Assembly: GCA_019637615.1 (NCBI GenBank)
Contig: JAHBVJ010000032.1
Location: forward strand, 32,723 to 96,722
Length of the DNA: 64,000 nucleotides
Reading direction: 5' to 3'
Origin: Anaerolineae bacterium
GTDB lineage: Bacteria; Chloroflexota; Anaerolineae; Aggregatilineales; UBA2796
The notes below the pieces were generated by a model, which saw only the letters and a list, made by a program, of their open reading frames with translations, had not been told where the DNA came from and did not search any database. Positions within the stretch are counted from its first letter, which is position 1. Each line of letters opens with the position of its first letter. A program made the translations under genes and the position numbers. This document shows, piece by piece, positions 43,385 to 52,233 of the stretch.

Positions 43385-45239
43385 TCACCGCACCGAGCGT
43401 CAGCAGCTCGCCCTGACTACCATCGGCTTGCTGTCCAGTCAGCTTCTCGCCCGTTTGCCAAGCGTACACCGCCGCTTTGAGCGTGTAGGTCTGCGCGGGC
43501 AGCTTGCTCAGGTCGAGGCGGTACAGGTGACACGACTGCAACTCGTGCGGGAGTCCCTGATCGATCTGCGCCACCACCTGACCGCTGGCGTCGAACAGGT
43601 ACAAGCCGAGCGAGTACGTATCGGCGGGCAAATCCGCCGCGAGGGTCGTCGTCAGCAGGACGCGGGCGCTGTGGCTGCGATCCACGCTCAACGGCGCGGC
43701 TAACGCCAGTTTCACGCGCTGGTCAAAACTGAGGTCGGCGCTGGTGGGCGGGCGGACGTACAGATCGAGCCGCAGTTCGGGGCGCTCAATCGCCGTGTAG
43801 CAGTCGAGATACTGCTGCTGGACGAGGGCTTGCTTGAAGATCGCCAACCGGAAGTTCGGTGCGCGCGTCGTGTCGATGCCCAACCACAAGCGCGGCACAC
43901 CCGTCAGAAACTGCGTGACGTTGTTCAGATATTCGTCATTCTCGGCGCGTCCGCTGATGGCTTCCAGAGTGCTGAAGCGGATCGGCATGTCGCCAAGGTA
44001 GTAATCCATCTCGCGCGCTTGCTGCAACTCCGCGATGGGCGAATGGAAGGCGAATACGTCGCCCGACTGCGCGGCCTGATCGAGTTCGGCGCGGACTTCG
44101 CGCCACGGCATGGTGTTGCCGTTGTAGTAGTCGTGCAGCGTGCGGATGAAGGTTGGATCGAGCGTGTTGCCAACGCCGATCAGCAGCAGCACTGCGACCA
44201 GCCACGCCAGCGGCAGTCCGCGCCGATGCAGCCACCCGATCCCGACGCCGCCGAGCAATGCCAGCAAAGGCCACAGCACCGTCAGATAGCGGATGTGCGT
44301 CAGCACGGGCAGTACGGCATTCAACGCGATCCCCGCTACGATGCCGCCCGCCGCGCAGAACCACACGAAGCGCATGTAGGCTTCCCGCACCAGCGCCGCG
44401 CTCCCGATCAACAGCGCCAGCAAGCCGATATTCGCGGTGCTGAACGCGTAGCCGAGCGTTTCGATGATGGCGGGGATGGTCAACGCCGTCGCGCGCAGTT
44501 CGTTGCCAGCGCGCACCGCCGCACTCAGCAGCACCCCGATCCACGGCAGGTACAACAGCCCGCCGACTGCCATCGCCGCCACGACCTGCCACCACTGGCG
44601 ATTTTTGGGGGCGAATAACAAGTGATACAGACCGAGCACCGCCACAATCAGGAAGCCGAAGTAGTGCATATACAGTGCGGCGGCGAGAGTGAGGCTAAAC
44701 GCCGCGTACAGGCCGAGCGTGCGTCGGTAACGCAGCAAGCGCCAGTAACACCACACCGCGCTCACGCCGAACAGCGTGACGAAGAGATAGGCGCGTAGTT
44801 CATGACTGTAATAGAGGAAAAACGCCGATCCCGCCAGCACCGCCGCCGCACCGAGACCAACCCCGCGTGTGGAATCGCGCTGCTGCGTGCGTTCCAGATC
44901 GTGACCGAGGCGATACGTCACGCTGACCGTGAGCAGCGCCGCCAACAGGCTCGCCATCTGCGTCGCGAACTCCGACCAGCCGACGGTATGCCCCCACACG
45001 TTCAGCAGTACGTAATAACCGGGTGGGTTCTTCTCGTGGCGCTGCTCACCTAGCACCCGTTCCACCGTGTCTATCGGGGAAATCGGGCCGTAATGTCCGC
45101 CGCCCGCGTAGAACATCGAATAGACTTCGTCGTACCACAGCGAGTCATGCGCCATCTGCGCCATACACACGCCAACGAGGACGAGCAGGATCAACAGGAG
45201 ATAACCAATGACAGCAGGACGCGGTTGTGTGGAAGGCAT
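43371..45239 (-). CDS. GT-C family membrane glycosyltransferase (ArnT/PMT-like)
   Basis: This 622-residue protein has an N-terminal helix, then DSLWYDEVYSMFYAGG, the acidic first loop that carries the catalytic aspartate of GT39/GT83-type enzymes using polyprenyl-phosphate sugars. About ten transmembrane helices follow to around residue 390, and the C-terminal 220 residues form soluble domains, the last one beta-rich. I take ATG 45239 (MPSTQPRP) as start. It lies 92 bases after alaS in the same direction. The acceptor is unknown. Confidence 0.82.
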   Translation of the reverse strand: MPSTQPRPAVIGYLLLILLVLVGVCMAQMAHDSLWYDEVYSMFYAGGGHYGPISPIDTVERVLGEQRHEKNPPGYYVLLNVWGHTVGWSEFATQMASLLAALLTVSVTYRLGHDLERTQQRDSTRGVGLGAAAVLAGSAFFLYYSHELRAYLFVTLFGVSAVWCYWRLLRYRRTLGLYAAFSLTLAAALYMHYFGFLIVAVLGLYHLLFAPKNRQWWQVVAAMAVGGLLYLPWIGVLLSAAVRAGNELRATALTIPAIIETLGYAFSTANIGLLALLIGSAALVREAYMRFVWFCAAGGIVAGIALNAVLPVLTHIRYLTVLWPLLALLGGVGIGWLHRRGLPLAWLVAVLLLIGVGNTLDPTFIRTLHDYYNGNTMPWREVRAELDQAAQSGDVFAFHSPIAELQQAREMDYYLGDMPIRFSTLEAISGRAENDEYLNNVTQFLTGVPRLWLGIDTTRAPNFRLAIFKQALVQQQYLDCYTAIERPELRLDLYVRPPTSADLSFDQRVKLALAAPLSVDRSHSARVLLTTTLAADLPADTYSLGLYLFDASGQVVAQIDQGLPHELQSCHLYRLDLSKLPAQTYTLKAAVYAWQTGEKLTGQQADGSQGELLTLGAVTLEP

Positions 45240-45330
45240 GACGGAATCCATCTCTACAGCGCGGCGCATCGACGGGGAGGCAGCGACAATCGCGGGGCTG
45301 CGTACAATCCGCAACCCCGCTGTGGTCAAT

Positions 45331-48018
45331 TTACTTGGCGAGGGCGTCCGTCACCCATGCTTTGGCCTGTACCAAGGCATCGCCCAGCTTGGAGGCATCT
45401 TTGCCGCCAGCCTGTGCCAGCGTCGGGCGACCACCGCCGCCGCCGCCGACCACCGGCGCGATCTGCTTGATCAGATTGCCAGCGTGGACGCGCTTGCTGA
45501 GATCATCGCTCACGGCGGCGACCAACGACGGCTTGCCGCTGTCTGCCATGCCAAGCACCACCACGCCGCTCTTGACCTTATCACGGAACCAGTCGGTCAT
45601 CTCGCGGAGGGTTTCGGCGGTGGTCGGCGTGACCTGTGCCACCAGCACTGGCACGTCCTTGATCGTCTCGACTTTGGCGACCAATTGCTCGAACTCCATG
45701 CGGGCGAGTTGACGGCGCAGCTTGGCATTCTCCTGCTTGGCCTGCGACGACTCCTCACGGATCGCGTCGATGCGGTTGGCGATCTGGTCGGGCGTGGTGC
45801 CGAGCTGATGCGCCGTCTGCCGCAGCATATCGATCTGCGCGGCGACATAGTGCTGTGCGCCGTTGCCCGTCAGGGCTTCCACACGCCGCACGCCCTGCGC
45901 CACGCTGCCCTCGCTGGTGATCACGAAGCTGCCGATCACGCCCGTATTGGGGACATGTGTACCGCCGCACAGCTCGTAGCTGAAGAATTCGTCCCCCTTG
46001 TCGCCCACCTTGACCGTGCGCACGACATCGCCGTACTTCTCGCCAAACAGTGCCATCGCGCCCTCAGATCGGGCGGTTTCCAAGTCCTTCTCCTTGATGG
46101 CGATGGGTTCGTTTTCCATGATCCAGCGCGCGACATTGCCCATGATCGTGTTCAGATCGGTGCTGCTGATCGAGGCGTCGTGGCTGAAGTCGAAGCGCAA
46201 CCGATCCGGCGCGACGAGCGAGCCTTTTTGAGCCACGTGCGTGCCGAGCACCTTGCGCAATTCAGCGTGCAGCAAGTGCGTTGCCGTGTGGTTGCGCATG
46301 ATGTCCCAGCGGCGTGGTGCGTCTACCGTAGCGGTAGCAGCGCTGCCAACGGTGATTTTGCCTTCTACCACCTCGCCCACATGGACGATCAAGCCGCCGA
46401 CGGGCTTGCGCATGTCTTCCACGTCCACGATCCAGCCTTCGCCGCGAATCGTGCCCGTGTCGCTGACCTGCCCGCCCGACTCGACGTAGAAGCAGGTGGC
46501 ATCCAGCACGACTTCGACGCGATCCCCGACTTCGGCGCTGTCCACTACTTGCCCATCGCGGAGCAGAGCAACGACCTTAGCGGTACGCTGCAGCGTCGAA
46601 TACGGATCGTAGCTCACACCTGCTGCGCCGAGCTTGCCCTGCTGCTTGAGCGATTCGGTGAGCTTCTGATACAGCTCACCGCGATCAATCTCACCCATCA
46701 CCTCGCCGCCGCTGACACGGCTGTGGGCTTCTTCGGCAGCTTTATAGCCATCCTCATCGACGGTGTAGCCCTTTTCCTGTGCTACGTCGCGCGTGACCTC
46801 AAAGGGCAAGCCGAGTGTGCTCTTGAGGAAGAAGGCGCGTTCGCCGGACAGTTTGCCACCAGCGGGCAGAGCGGCTAATAAGTCATCGAGCGTTGCCAAG
46901 CCCATTTCCAGCGTGCGTCCGAAGCGCACCTCTTCCTGCGTGATCTGCTTGAGGATCACATCGCGGCGCTCGGTCAGTTCTTTGTACTGCTCGCTCATGA
47001 TCTCGATGACCACTTCGGCAATCTGCGCGAGGAACGGCTTGTCGAAGCCGATGCGCCGTCCGAAGCGGGCAGCACGCCGGATCACCATGCGGCACACCGA
47101 ACCCCGATCCTTGGGGCCGGGGTTGACGCCGTCCGCGATCAGGAAAGCGGCGGCGCGGGCATGATCCGCGATGACGTGGTAAGGCACATAATCGGCCTGA
47201 TACTGCTCCATCGTCGCGCCGTTCAGTTGCCGCACCTTGGCGATCAGCGGCGTGAACAAGTCGTTTTGATAGTTATTGCGCACGCCTTGCAACACGCTGA
47301 CGATGCGCTCAAAGCCCATGCCCGTATCGACGCCCGGTTTGGGCAGCGGCACACGCGTCCCGTCTGGCTGCTGGTCGAACTGCATGAACACCAGATTCCA
47401 GATTTCGAGGATGCGTCCGGTGCTTTCGTTCAATTCCGCCAAGACGACATCGTGTACGTTGCCTTTTTCCGGCTCCCAGTCGAAGTGTATTTCGGCGGTA
47501 TAGCCGCACGGCCCTGTATCTGCCATCTGCCAGAAGTTGGTATCGTCACCCAGCTTGTACACGCGGTCGGCTGGCACGCCGATCTGCTGCGTCCAGACGT
47601 TATAGGCTTCCTCGTCCTTCTCGTGGACAGTGAAATAGAGCTGAGATAGTGGCAGGTTATACACCTTGGTCAGCAGATCGAAGGCAAAGCGGCAGGCTTC
47701 GGCCTTGAAGTAATCGCCAAAGCTGAAATTGCCGAGCATCTCGAAGAACGTGTGATGGCGTGCGGAGGGGCCAACGTTCTCAAGGTCGTTATGCTTGCCG
47801 CTGACGCGCATACTTTTCTGCGCGGTGGTAGCGCGTGTATACGGACGCTTATCCAAGCCTAGGAACACGTCCTTGAACTGCACCATGCCAGCATTGGTGA
47901 ACAGCAGGGTGGGGTCGTTGGCGGGCACGAGCGATGAGGACGCGACCTGCTTGTGTCCCATTTCCTCGAAGAAGTCTAAAAAGGTTTGGCGTACCTGCGT
48001 ACTGGTCATTGGCTTCAT
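45331..48018 (-). CDS. alaS: Alanyl-tRNA synthetase
   Basis: This 895-residue class II synthetase has the full domain order. The catalytic domain begins VRQTFLDFFEEMGHKQVASS and includes TNAGMVQFKDVFLG. The editing domain has HTATHLLHAELR and CGGTHVPNTG, whose histidines and cysteine bind zinc. A DHHA1-type C-terminal domain ends near GGGGGGRPTLAQAGG. The start is ATG 48018 or the ATG at 48009 (MTSTQVRQ). No T-box leader is seen upstream. Confidence 0.96.
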   Translation of the reverse strand: MKPMTSTQVRQTFLDFFEEMGHKQVASSSLVPANDPTLLFTNAGMVQFKDVFLGLDKRPYTRATTAQKSMRVSGKHNDLENVGPSARHHTFFEMLGNFSFGDYFKAEACRFAFDLLTKVYNLPLSQLYFTVHEKDEEAYNVWTQQIGVPADRVYKLGDDTNFWQMADTGPCGYTAEIHFDWEPEKGNVHDVVLAELNESTGRILEIWNLVFMQFDQQPDGTRVPLPKPGVDTGMGFERIVSVLQGVRNNYQNDLFTPLIAKVRQLNGATMEQYQADYVPYHVIADHARAAAFLIADGVNPGPKDRGSVCRMVIRRAARFGRRIGFDKPFLAQIAEVVIEIMSEQYKELTERRDVILKQITQEEVRFGRTLEMGLATLDDLLAALPAGGKLSGERAFFLKSTLGLPFEVTRDVAQEKGYTVDEDGYKAAEEAHSRVSGGEVMGEIDRGELYQKLTESLKQQGKLGAAGVSYDPYSTLQRTAKVVALLRDGQVVDSAEVGDRVEVVLDATCFYVESGGQVSDTGTIRGEGWIVDVEDMRKPVGGLIVHVGEVVEGKITVGSAATATVDAPRRWDIMRNHTATHLLHAELRKVLGTHVAQKGSLVAPDRLRFDFSHDASISSTDLNTIMGNVARWIMENEPIAIKEKDLETARSEGAMALFGEKYGDVVRTVKVGDKGDEFFSYELCGGTHVPNTGVIGSFVITSEGSVAQGVRRVEALTGNGAQHYVAAQIDMLRQTAHQLGTTPDQIANRIDAIREESSQAKQENAKLRRQLARMEFEQLVAKVETIKDVPVLVAQVTPTTAETLREMTDWFRDKVKSGVVVLGMADSGKPSLVAAVSDDLSKRVHAGNLIKQIAPVVGGGGGGRPTLAQAGGKDASKLGDALVQAKAWVTDALAK

Positions 48019-48137
48019 AAGTAGTGCGACCTTTGCTGAACGGCTTTTAGGTTGGCGCTATTATAGTCTTCGGGCGTGATCGGGTACAGGGTGAGATGAT
48101 ATGTCCTAGAGGTGAGACAAAGCACCTCCTGCGAAGG

Positions 48138-48980
48138 CTACAGTTTGAAGCCAGCCCACGTCTGCGTCAGCGCGAATCGCAAGATGTCAATCGCGCCGAT
48201 CTCGATGAAGGCGAGGGTGAGGCCAGCCAGCAGCGGAATCGCCAAGTCGCGCCAGCGCTGCACGCTCTGATGCAGCCGCGTGAACGACAGAAACAGCACT
48301 GTGCCGATCATGGTCAGCATCAGGATCACGCCGAGCGTGCTGACCACGCCGAACACCCACATAAAGACGGGGCGATCACTGAGCACGATCAGGATCACGA
48401 TCACCGCGACGGCGCACAGACTGAGCAGTTCCCGCAGATTCTCGATGGGGCGGCCTTGATCGGGCGCTTGCCATGCCATGCTGTTGAAGACCGGAAAGAC
48501 CAGATTGAACAACGCCAACCCGCAGCCCATGCCCGTGACTAAGCGCAGCACGTTATTCGGCTCGTACAGCCCCGTCACGCCGGGGAACAGGTGCAGATAG
48601 CTGTTCACGCCGTCGAAGCCCATGATTCCGACGAACAGCAGCAAAACGGCGATCACACTGCGCGGCGGAAGGTTGCCAACCCGTGATCGGCGCGCTGCCA
48701 CCGCCACTAGATAGCTGATCATCACGCCCAGATAAATGCCCGTGCAGCGGGCGCACAGCGGCATCAGCGTATCGGCGTCGATGTTGAAGGTGCGCGACTC
48801 GATGCGGTGGCAGATGGCGTAAGCGATGGCGTCCGCTTTGCCCAAGACTCCGGGCGGCGTGCCGAGCGCCCACGCGACCAGCACCGCGAATGCCACCAGC
48901 ACCACGAGGATGGCAAGTCGGCGCGAGATGCGGCGCGGCGGGAGCACAGGGATCGCGGTAGGTTGGGTAGGGGTATCCAT
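48138..48980 (-). CDS. DUF2085 membrane protein
   Basis: This 280-residue polytopic protein has about seven hydrophobic segments. The segment AICHRIESRTFNID followed by MPLCARCTGIYLGV is the signature of DUF2085, in which a histidine and cysteines near the membrane are conserved. Its function is not known. It lies 119 bases downstream of the alaS start region in the same direction and may be transcribed on its own. Confidence 0.82.
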   Translation of the reverse strand: MDTPTQPTAIPVLPPRRISRRLAILVVLVAFAVLVAWALGTPPGVLGKADAIAYAICHRIESRTFNIDADTLMPLCARCTGIYLGVMISYLVAVAARRSRVGNLPPRSVIAVLLLFVGIMGFDGVNSYLHLFPGVTGLYEPNNVLRLVTGMGCGLALFNLVFPVFNSMAWQAPDQGRPIENLRELLSLCAVAVIVILIVLSDRPVFMWVFGVVSTLGVILMLTMIGTVLFLSFTRLHQSVQRWRDLAIPLLAGLTLAFIEIGAIDILRFALTQTWAGFKL

Positions 48981-49189
48981 CGGAAATTACGTCATTCTAC
49001 ACAGCATTGATGGGTAACAGATGATTATGCCGCGTTCGATGAACAATGCTACTGAACGCGGCGACAGCCTACGCTTGAGAACAGTCTCATGTGACGCAAA
49101 CCGGCTCTTTTTATGATGATCGTCACTAGAGTGGCGCGGCGAACGTTATATGCTGTAACTAGGCGGTGTTTCGTTCAGTGGAGAATTCC

Positions 49190-49381
49190 ATGCAAGACCG
49201 AATCGACCAATTACTAGCCGCGTTTATCATCCTCGTCCTTAGCGTCATGCTCGGTGTTGATAGATTCGTCGTTGAGACACCGTTATCCAAATTCTTCACA
49301 GGGTTACTCACTAGCCTCACCATCGTCGGTGGCATCGTGTATGTCTATCGCATCGCCTCACATTCCGGACAACATCACTAA
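49190..49381 (+). CDS. Small two-helix membrane protein
   Basis: This is a 63-residue protein with ATG 49190 preceded by GGAGAATTCC. It has two hydrophobic segments (AFIILVLSVMLGV and FTGLLTSLTIVGGIVYVY) and a short basic and His-rich end. I recognise no family. Its neighbours are membrane proteins of unknown role. Confidence 0.5.
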   Translation: MQDRIDQLLAAFIILVLSVMLGVDRFVVETPLSKFFTGLLTSLTIVGGIVYVYRIASHSGQHH

Positions 49382-49509
49382 CATGCGACCACACGATCCA
49401 AGCACACGCTGACAGAAATGTGGGTTGTGCGTTGGGTCTCTACATTGTTGGGCAATGACAGCAACCACAGCGCGAGTCTGCGCAATTGCTGTCTCGAAAG
49501 GGAAACCTC

Positions 49510-49965
49510 ATGTCTTTGAATAGCACTAATCAGATGAGTGACGCAGCACGAGCCTCACAGCGGCGTCGGCTGATCCGCACCTTCGCCGCTATCGTAACGG
49601 CTGCGATCACGGTGATGTACATCCTGATCGGTCTGCATCTCGTCAGGGTGCTCGATGGAGACACCGATCAGAAATGGGGATTGGCGGCAGCAGCGGCCTA
49701 TGCGGTGGGCATATGGCTGCTGATCAAGTATGACCGCCGCACCTTGTGGATTCTTGGTGCGCTCTTGCAAGTGTTCGTCATCTATACCTACTTCAATGTT
49801 GCGTCGCAGCGGTCACCCGCCTATGAGATATGGGGCATCCTGCTCAGGATCGCGCAGTTCATTCTCTTGGGATTACTGGTGTATCTCGCCTACCGCCAAC
49901 CGTTTATGCTGGAGTCTGGTTCTGATGATCGCCCGCGCAATGACGGCGCGCCCAAGCCCGCCTAA
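49510..49965 (+). CDS. Hypothetical membrane protein, four helices
   Basis: This 151-residue protein starts at ATG 49510 with AAGGGAAA upstream. A basic N-terminus (QRRRLIRT) precedes four predicted transmembrane segments, and a polar Asp/Pro-rich tail ends it. No family is recognised. It precedes the nitroreductase-family gene by 57 bases and may share its transcript. Confidence 0.65.
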   Translation: MSLNSTNQMSDAARASQRRRLIRTFAAIVTAAITVMYILIGLHLVRVLDGDTDQKWGLAAAAAYAVGIWLLIKYDRRTLWILGALLQVFVIYTYFNVASQRSPAYEIWGILLRIAQFILLGLLVYLAYRQPFMLESGSDDRPRNDGAPKPA

Positions 49966-50022
49966 TGCCAAGTCGGATTCTCAGTGCAGTGTCCTGAAAC
50001 GACACAGGGAGTCAACATCAAC

Positions 50023-50481
50023 ATGAAACCCCGTTATGAAAAACCGCCGTATCAGCCAAAGTGGATTCTGAACCTGCAGGTCTGGCTGCTGCGTCGCCAT
50101 CTGCTGCCAAGATTCAACAAGCAGTGCATGGTGATCACGACCACTGGACGCAAGACCGGGCGCAGCCATACCGTGCCGATTGGCTATGTGCATGATGGTA
50201 ACGCGTACCTCGCGATTAACATGGGCGGGCACTCCGCATGGTACCTGAACGCGCTCGCCAATTCATGCGTGACGCTGGAAGTGGACGGCAAGGTGTTCGA
50301 CGCGCACGCTGAACAGGTGCCGGTCAACACGCCGGAGAGCCTTGACCGCGTGTTAACTGTGTATCGCCACGAGCGCCCCGGTACTTTTGAGGATTTTCTC
50401 CAGATTTCGCTGGACGCCCCGATTGATCAGTTGATGGACATTGGCAAGTATATGACCTTCATCCGCTTCAACCCGGTATAG
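50023..50481 (+). CDS. Deazaflavin (F420)-dependent nitroreductase-family protein
   Basis: This 152-residue protein belongs to the DUF385/F420H2-dependent quinone reductase family. The signature VITTTGRKTGRSHTVPIGYV is present, followed by LAINMGGHSAWYLNALAN, which contributes to the cofactor site. Members reduce quinones or nitro compounds with F420H2, but binding of other flavins also occurs. No F420 biosynthesis gene is in the window. The start is ATG 50023, where the conserved part begins. Confidence 0.87.
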   Translation: MKPRYEKPPYQPKWILNLQVWLLRRHLLPRFNKQCMVITTTGRKTGRSHTVPIGYVHDGNAYLAINMGGHSAWYLNALANSCVTLEVDGKVFDAHAEQVPVNTPESLDRVLTVYRHERPGTFEDFLQISLDAPIDQLMDIGKYMTFIRFNPV

Positions 50482-50510
50482 AATTGCCGTTTAGTTGGGC
50501 ATCCAGAGGC

Positions 50511-50540
50511 GGAACGCAGATCGGTAACGGTCTGCGTTCC
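50511..50540. terminator. Hairpin between convergent nitroreductase and lysS genes
   Basis: GGAACGCAGA and TCTGCGTTCC form a perfect ten-base stem with a ten-base loop. It lies between two convergent stops and may terminate both transcripts. Confidence 0.55.
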
Positions 50541-50556
50541 AGCGTGGTCGCGCCGA

Positions 50557-52104
50557 TCAAGCCTCGTCGGCGGTGTTGTCCTTATCGCGCAGGTGCGGGA
50601 ACAGCAGCACTTCGCGGATCGTGTCGCGATCCATCATCATCATGGTCAGGCGGTCGATGCCCATGCCGAAGCCACCGCAGGGCGGCATTCCGTAACGCAT
50701 GGCACGCAGATAGTCCTCGTCCAAGGGCGTGGCCTCGTCGGCCTCGTCCGCGTACAGACGCCCCATCTCGATGAACCGCTGCTCTTGATCGATCGGATCG
50801 TTGAGTTCGGTGAAGGCGTTGCCGAGTTCCATCCCGCCCGCGTAGATTTCGAAGCGTTCGGTCTGTGTCGGATCGTCGGGGAAGGCCTTGGCAAACGGCG
50901 AAATATCACGCGGGTAGTCGATCAGGAACGTCGGCTGGATCAGCGTCGGCTCCACGAAATCGCTCAGAAGATCATCGACCAGCTTGCCCCATGATTCCTT
51001 CGGATTCGCCTCGATGCCCTTGGCTTGCATCGCCGCCGCCAACGATTCCGCCGTCGGATGTTCGAGGTAGTCGATTCCGCTCAGTTCGAGGATGGCGTCA
51101 CGCAGCTTCCAGCGCTTGAAGGGCGGCGCGAAGTTGATCTGCATCCCCTTGTAGGGAATGGTCGTGGACTTGTGCGTCTTGAGGGCGACGGCAGCCAACA
51201 TGCGCTCGACAATATCCATCACGCCGTTGTAGTCGATGTAGGCCTTGTAGAATTCGAGCTGCGTGAATTCGGGATTGTGCTTGAAGCTGACGCCTTCGTT
51301 GCGGAAATCGCGCCCGATCTCGTAAACCGCATCGTACATGCCGACTAGCAGCCGCTTGAGGTACAGCTCGAAGCTGATGCGCAGGAACAGGTCTTGCTTA
51401 AGCTGGTTGTGATGCGTGACGAAGGGACGCGCCGCCGCGCCGCCGTAAATCGGTTGCAAAATGGGCGTTTCGACTTCCAAGAAGTCTTCCTCATCGTCAA
51501 GGAAATTACGAATGGCGTTGACGATGCGGGCGCGGGCGCGGAAGACTTCGCGCACTTCGGGGTTGGTGGCGAGGTCGGCGTAGCGCTGGCGGTAGCGCTC
51601 CTCGGTATCCGTGAAGCCGCCGTAGGTGACGGTTTGCCCCTCGACTTCCTGTTCCTTGACCACCGGTAGCGGACTGAGCGCCTTGGACAGCAGAACAAGC
51701 TCGCTGACGTTGACACTGACTTCGCCCGTCTTGGTGCGCATCATGACGCCCGATGCCTGCACAAAATCGAACAGATCGAGATCGCGGCGCAGCATATCGT
51801 AGGTGGCTTCCCCGATGGCGTCCTGACGGATGAATAACTGCACCTTGCCCGTACCGTCTTCGATGTGGGCGAAGGTCAGTTTGCCCGTCACGCGCATGGA
51901 GCGGATGCGCCCGCACACGATCACCTTGAGATCGGAGGTGGCTTGGTCGGTGCCAGCAGGGGCGATGGCTTCGTAAGCAGCGATGGCCTCGGCGGTGGTG
52001 TGGGTACGTTGGACGCGGGGCGGGTACGGGTTGATGCCGCGTTCCTGTATTCGCTTGAGCTTGTCTAAGCGCTCCCGTTCGAGCTTATTCGGTTCCCAAG
52101 GCAT
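50557..52104 (-). CDS. lysS: Lysyl-tRNA synthetase (class II)
   Basis: This 515-residue enzyme has an N-terminal OB-fold anticodon domain (VIVCGRIRSMRVTGKLTFAH) and a class II catalytic domain. Motif 2 is in RDFRNEGVSFKHNPEFTQLE and motif 3 in CGGFGMGIDRLTMMM. The length and motif order are those of normal bacterial LysS. The start is ATG 52104, MPWEPNKLERERL. It follows the pbp gene's end region across a repeat-rich gap but is read in the same direction. Confidence 0.96.
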   Translation of the reverse strand: MPWEPNKLERERLDKLKRIQERGINPYPPRVQRTHTTAEAIAAYEAIAPAGTDQATSDLKVIVCGRIRSMRVTGKLTFAHIEDGTGKVQLFIRQDAIGEATYDMLRRDLDLFDFVQASGVMMRTKTGEVSVNVSELVLLSKALSPLPVVKEQEVEGQTVTYGGFTDTEERYRQRYADLATNPEVREVFRARARIVNAIRNFLDDEEDFLEVETPILQPIYGGAAARPFVTHHNQLKQDLFLRISFELYLKRLLVGMYDAVYEIGRDFRNEGVSFKHNPEFTQLEFYKAYIDYNGVMDIVERMLAAVALKTHKSTTIPYKGMQINFAPPFKRWKLRDAILELSGIDYLEHPTAESLAAAMQAKGIEANPKESWGKLVDDLLSDFVEPTLIQPTFLIDYPRDISPFAKAFPDDPTQTERFEIYAGGMELGNAFTELNDPIDQEQRFIEMGRLYADEADEATPLDEDYLRAMRYGMPPCGGFGMGIDRLTMMMMDRDTIREVLLFPHLRDKDNTADEA

Positions 52105-52181
52105 GGGTCAGTGTGACTCCTGATGGTTGTTTTGCATCCGCTGATTGTTCTAGAAACTCGCCTATGTTGCAAGGGGCAAGA

Positions 52182-52214
52182 TAGTGCTTAGTGCTAAGTC
52201 CTTAGTGCTGAGTA
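52182..52214 (-). repeat. GTGCTNAG-type short repeat array, site B
   Basis: AGTGCTTAGTGCTAAGTCCT followed by TAGTGCTGAGT contains four overlapping GTGCTNAG-like units. AAAGACAAGACG follows, nearly the same as after the array at 55459. It lies just downstream of the penicillin-binding-protein stop and before lysS. Confidence 0.6.
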
Positions 52215-52233
52215 AAGACAAGACGCCAACCCT

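Noticed and set aside
45208..46878. A 556-codon open frame antisense to alaS
   Set aside because: It lies fully within the clearly conserved alaS gene in the opposite direction and has no recognisable family.
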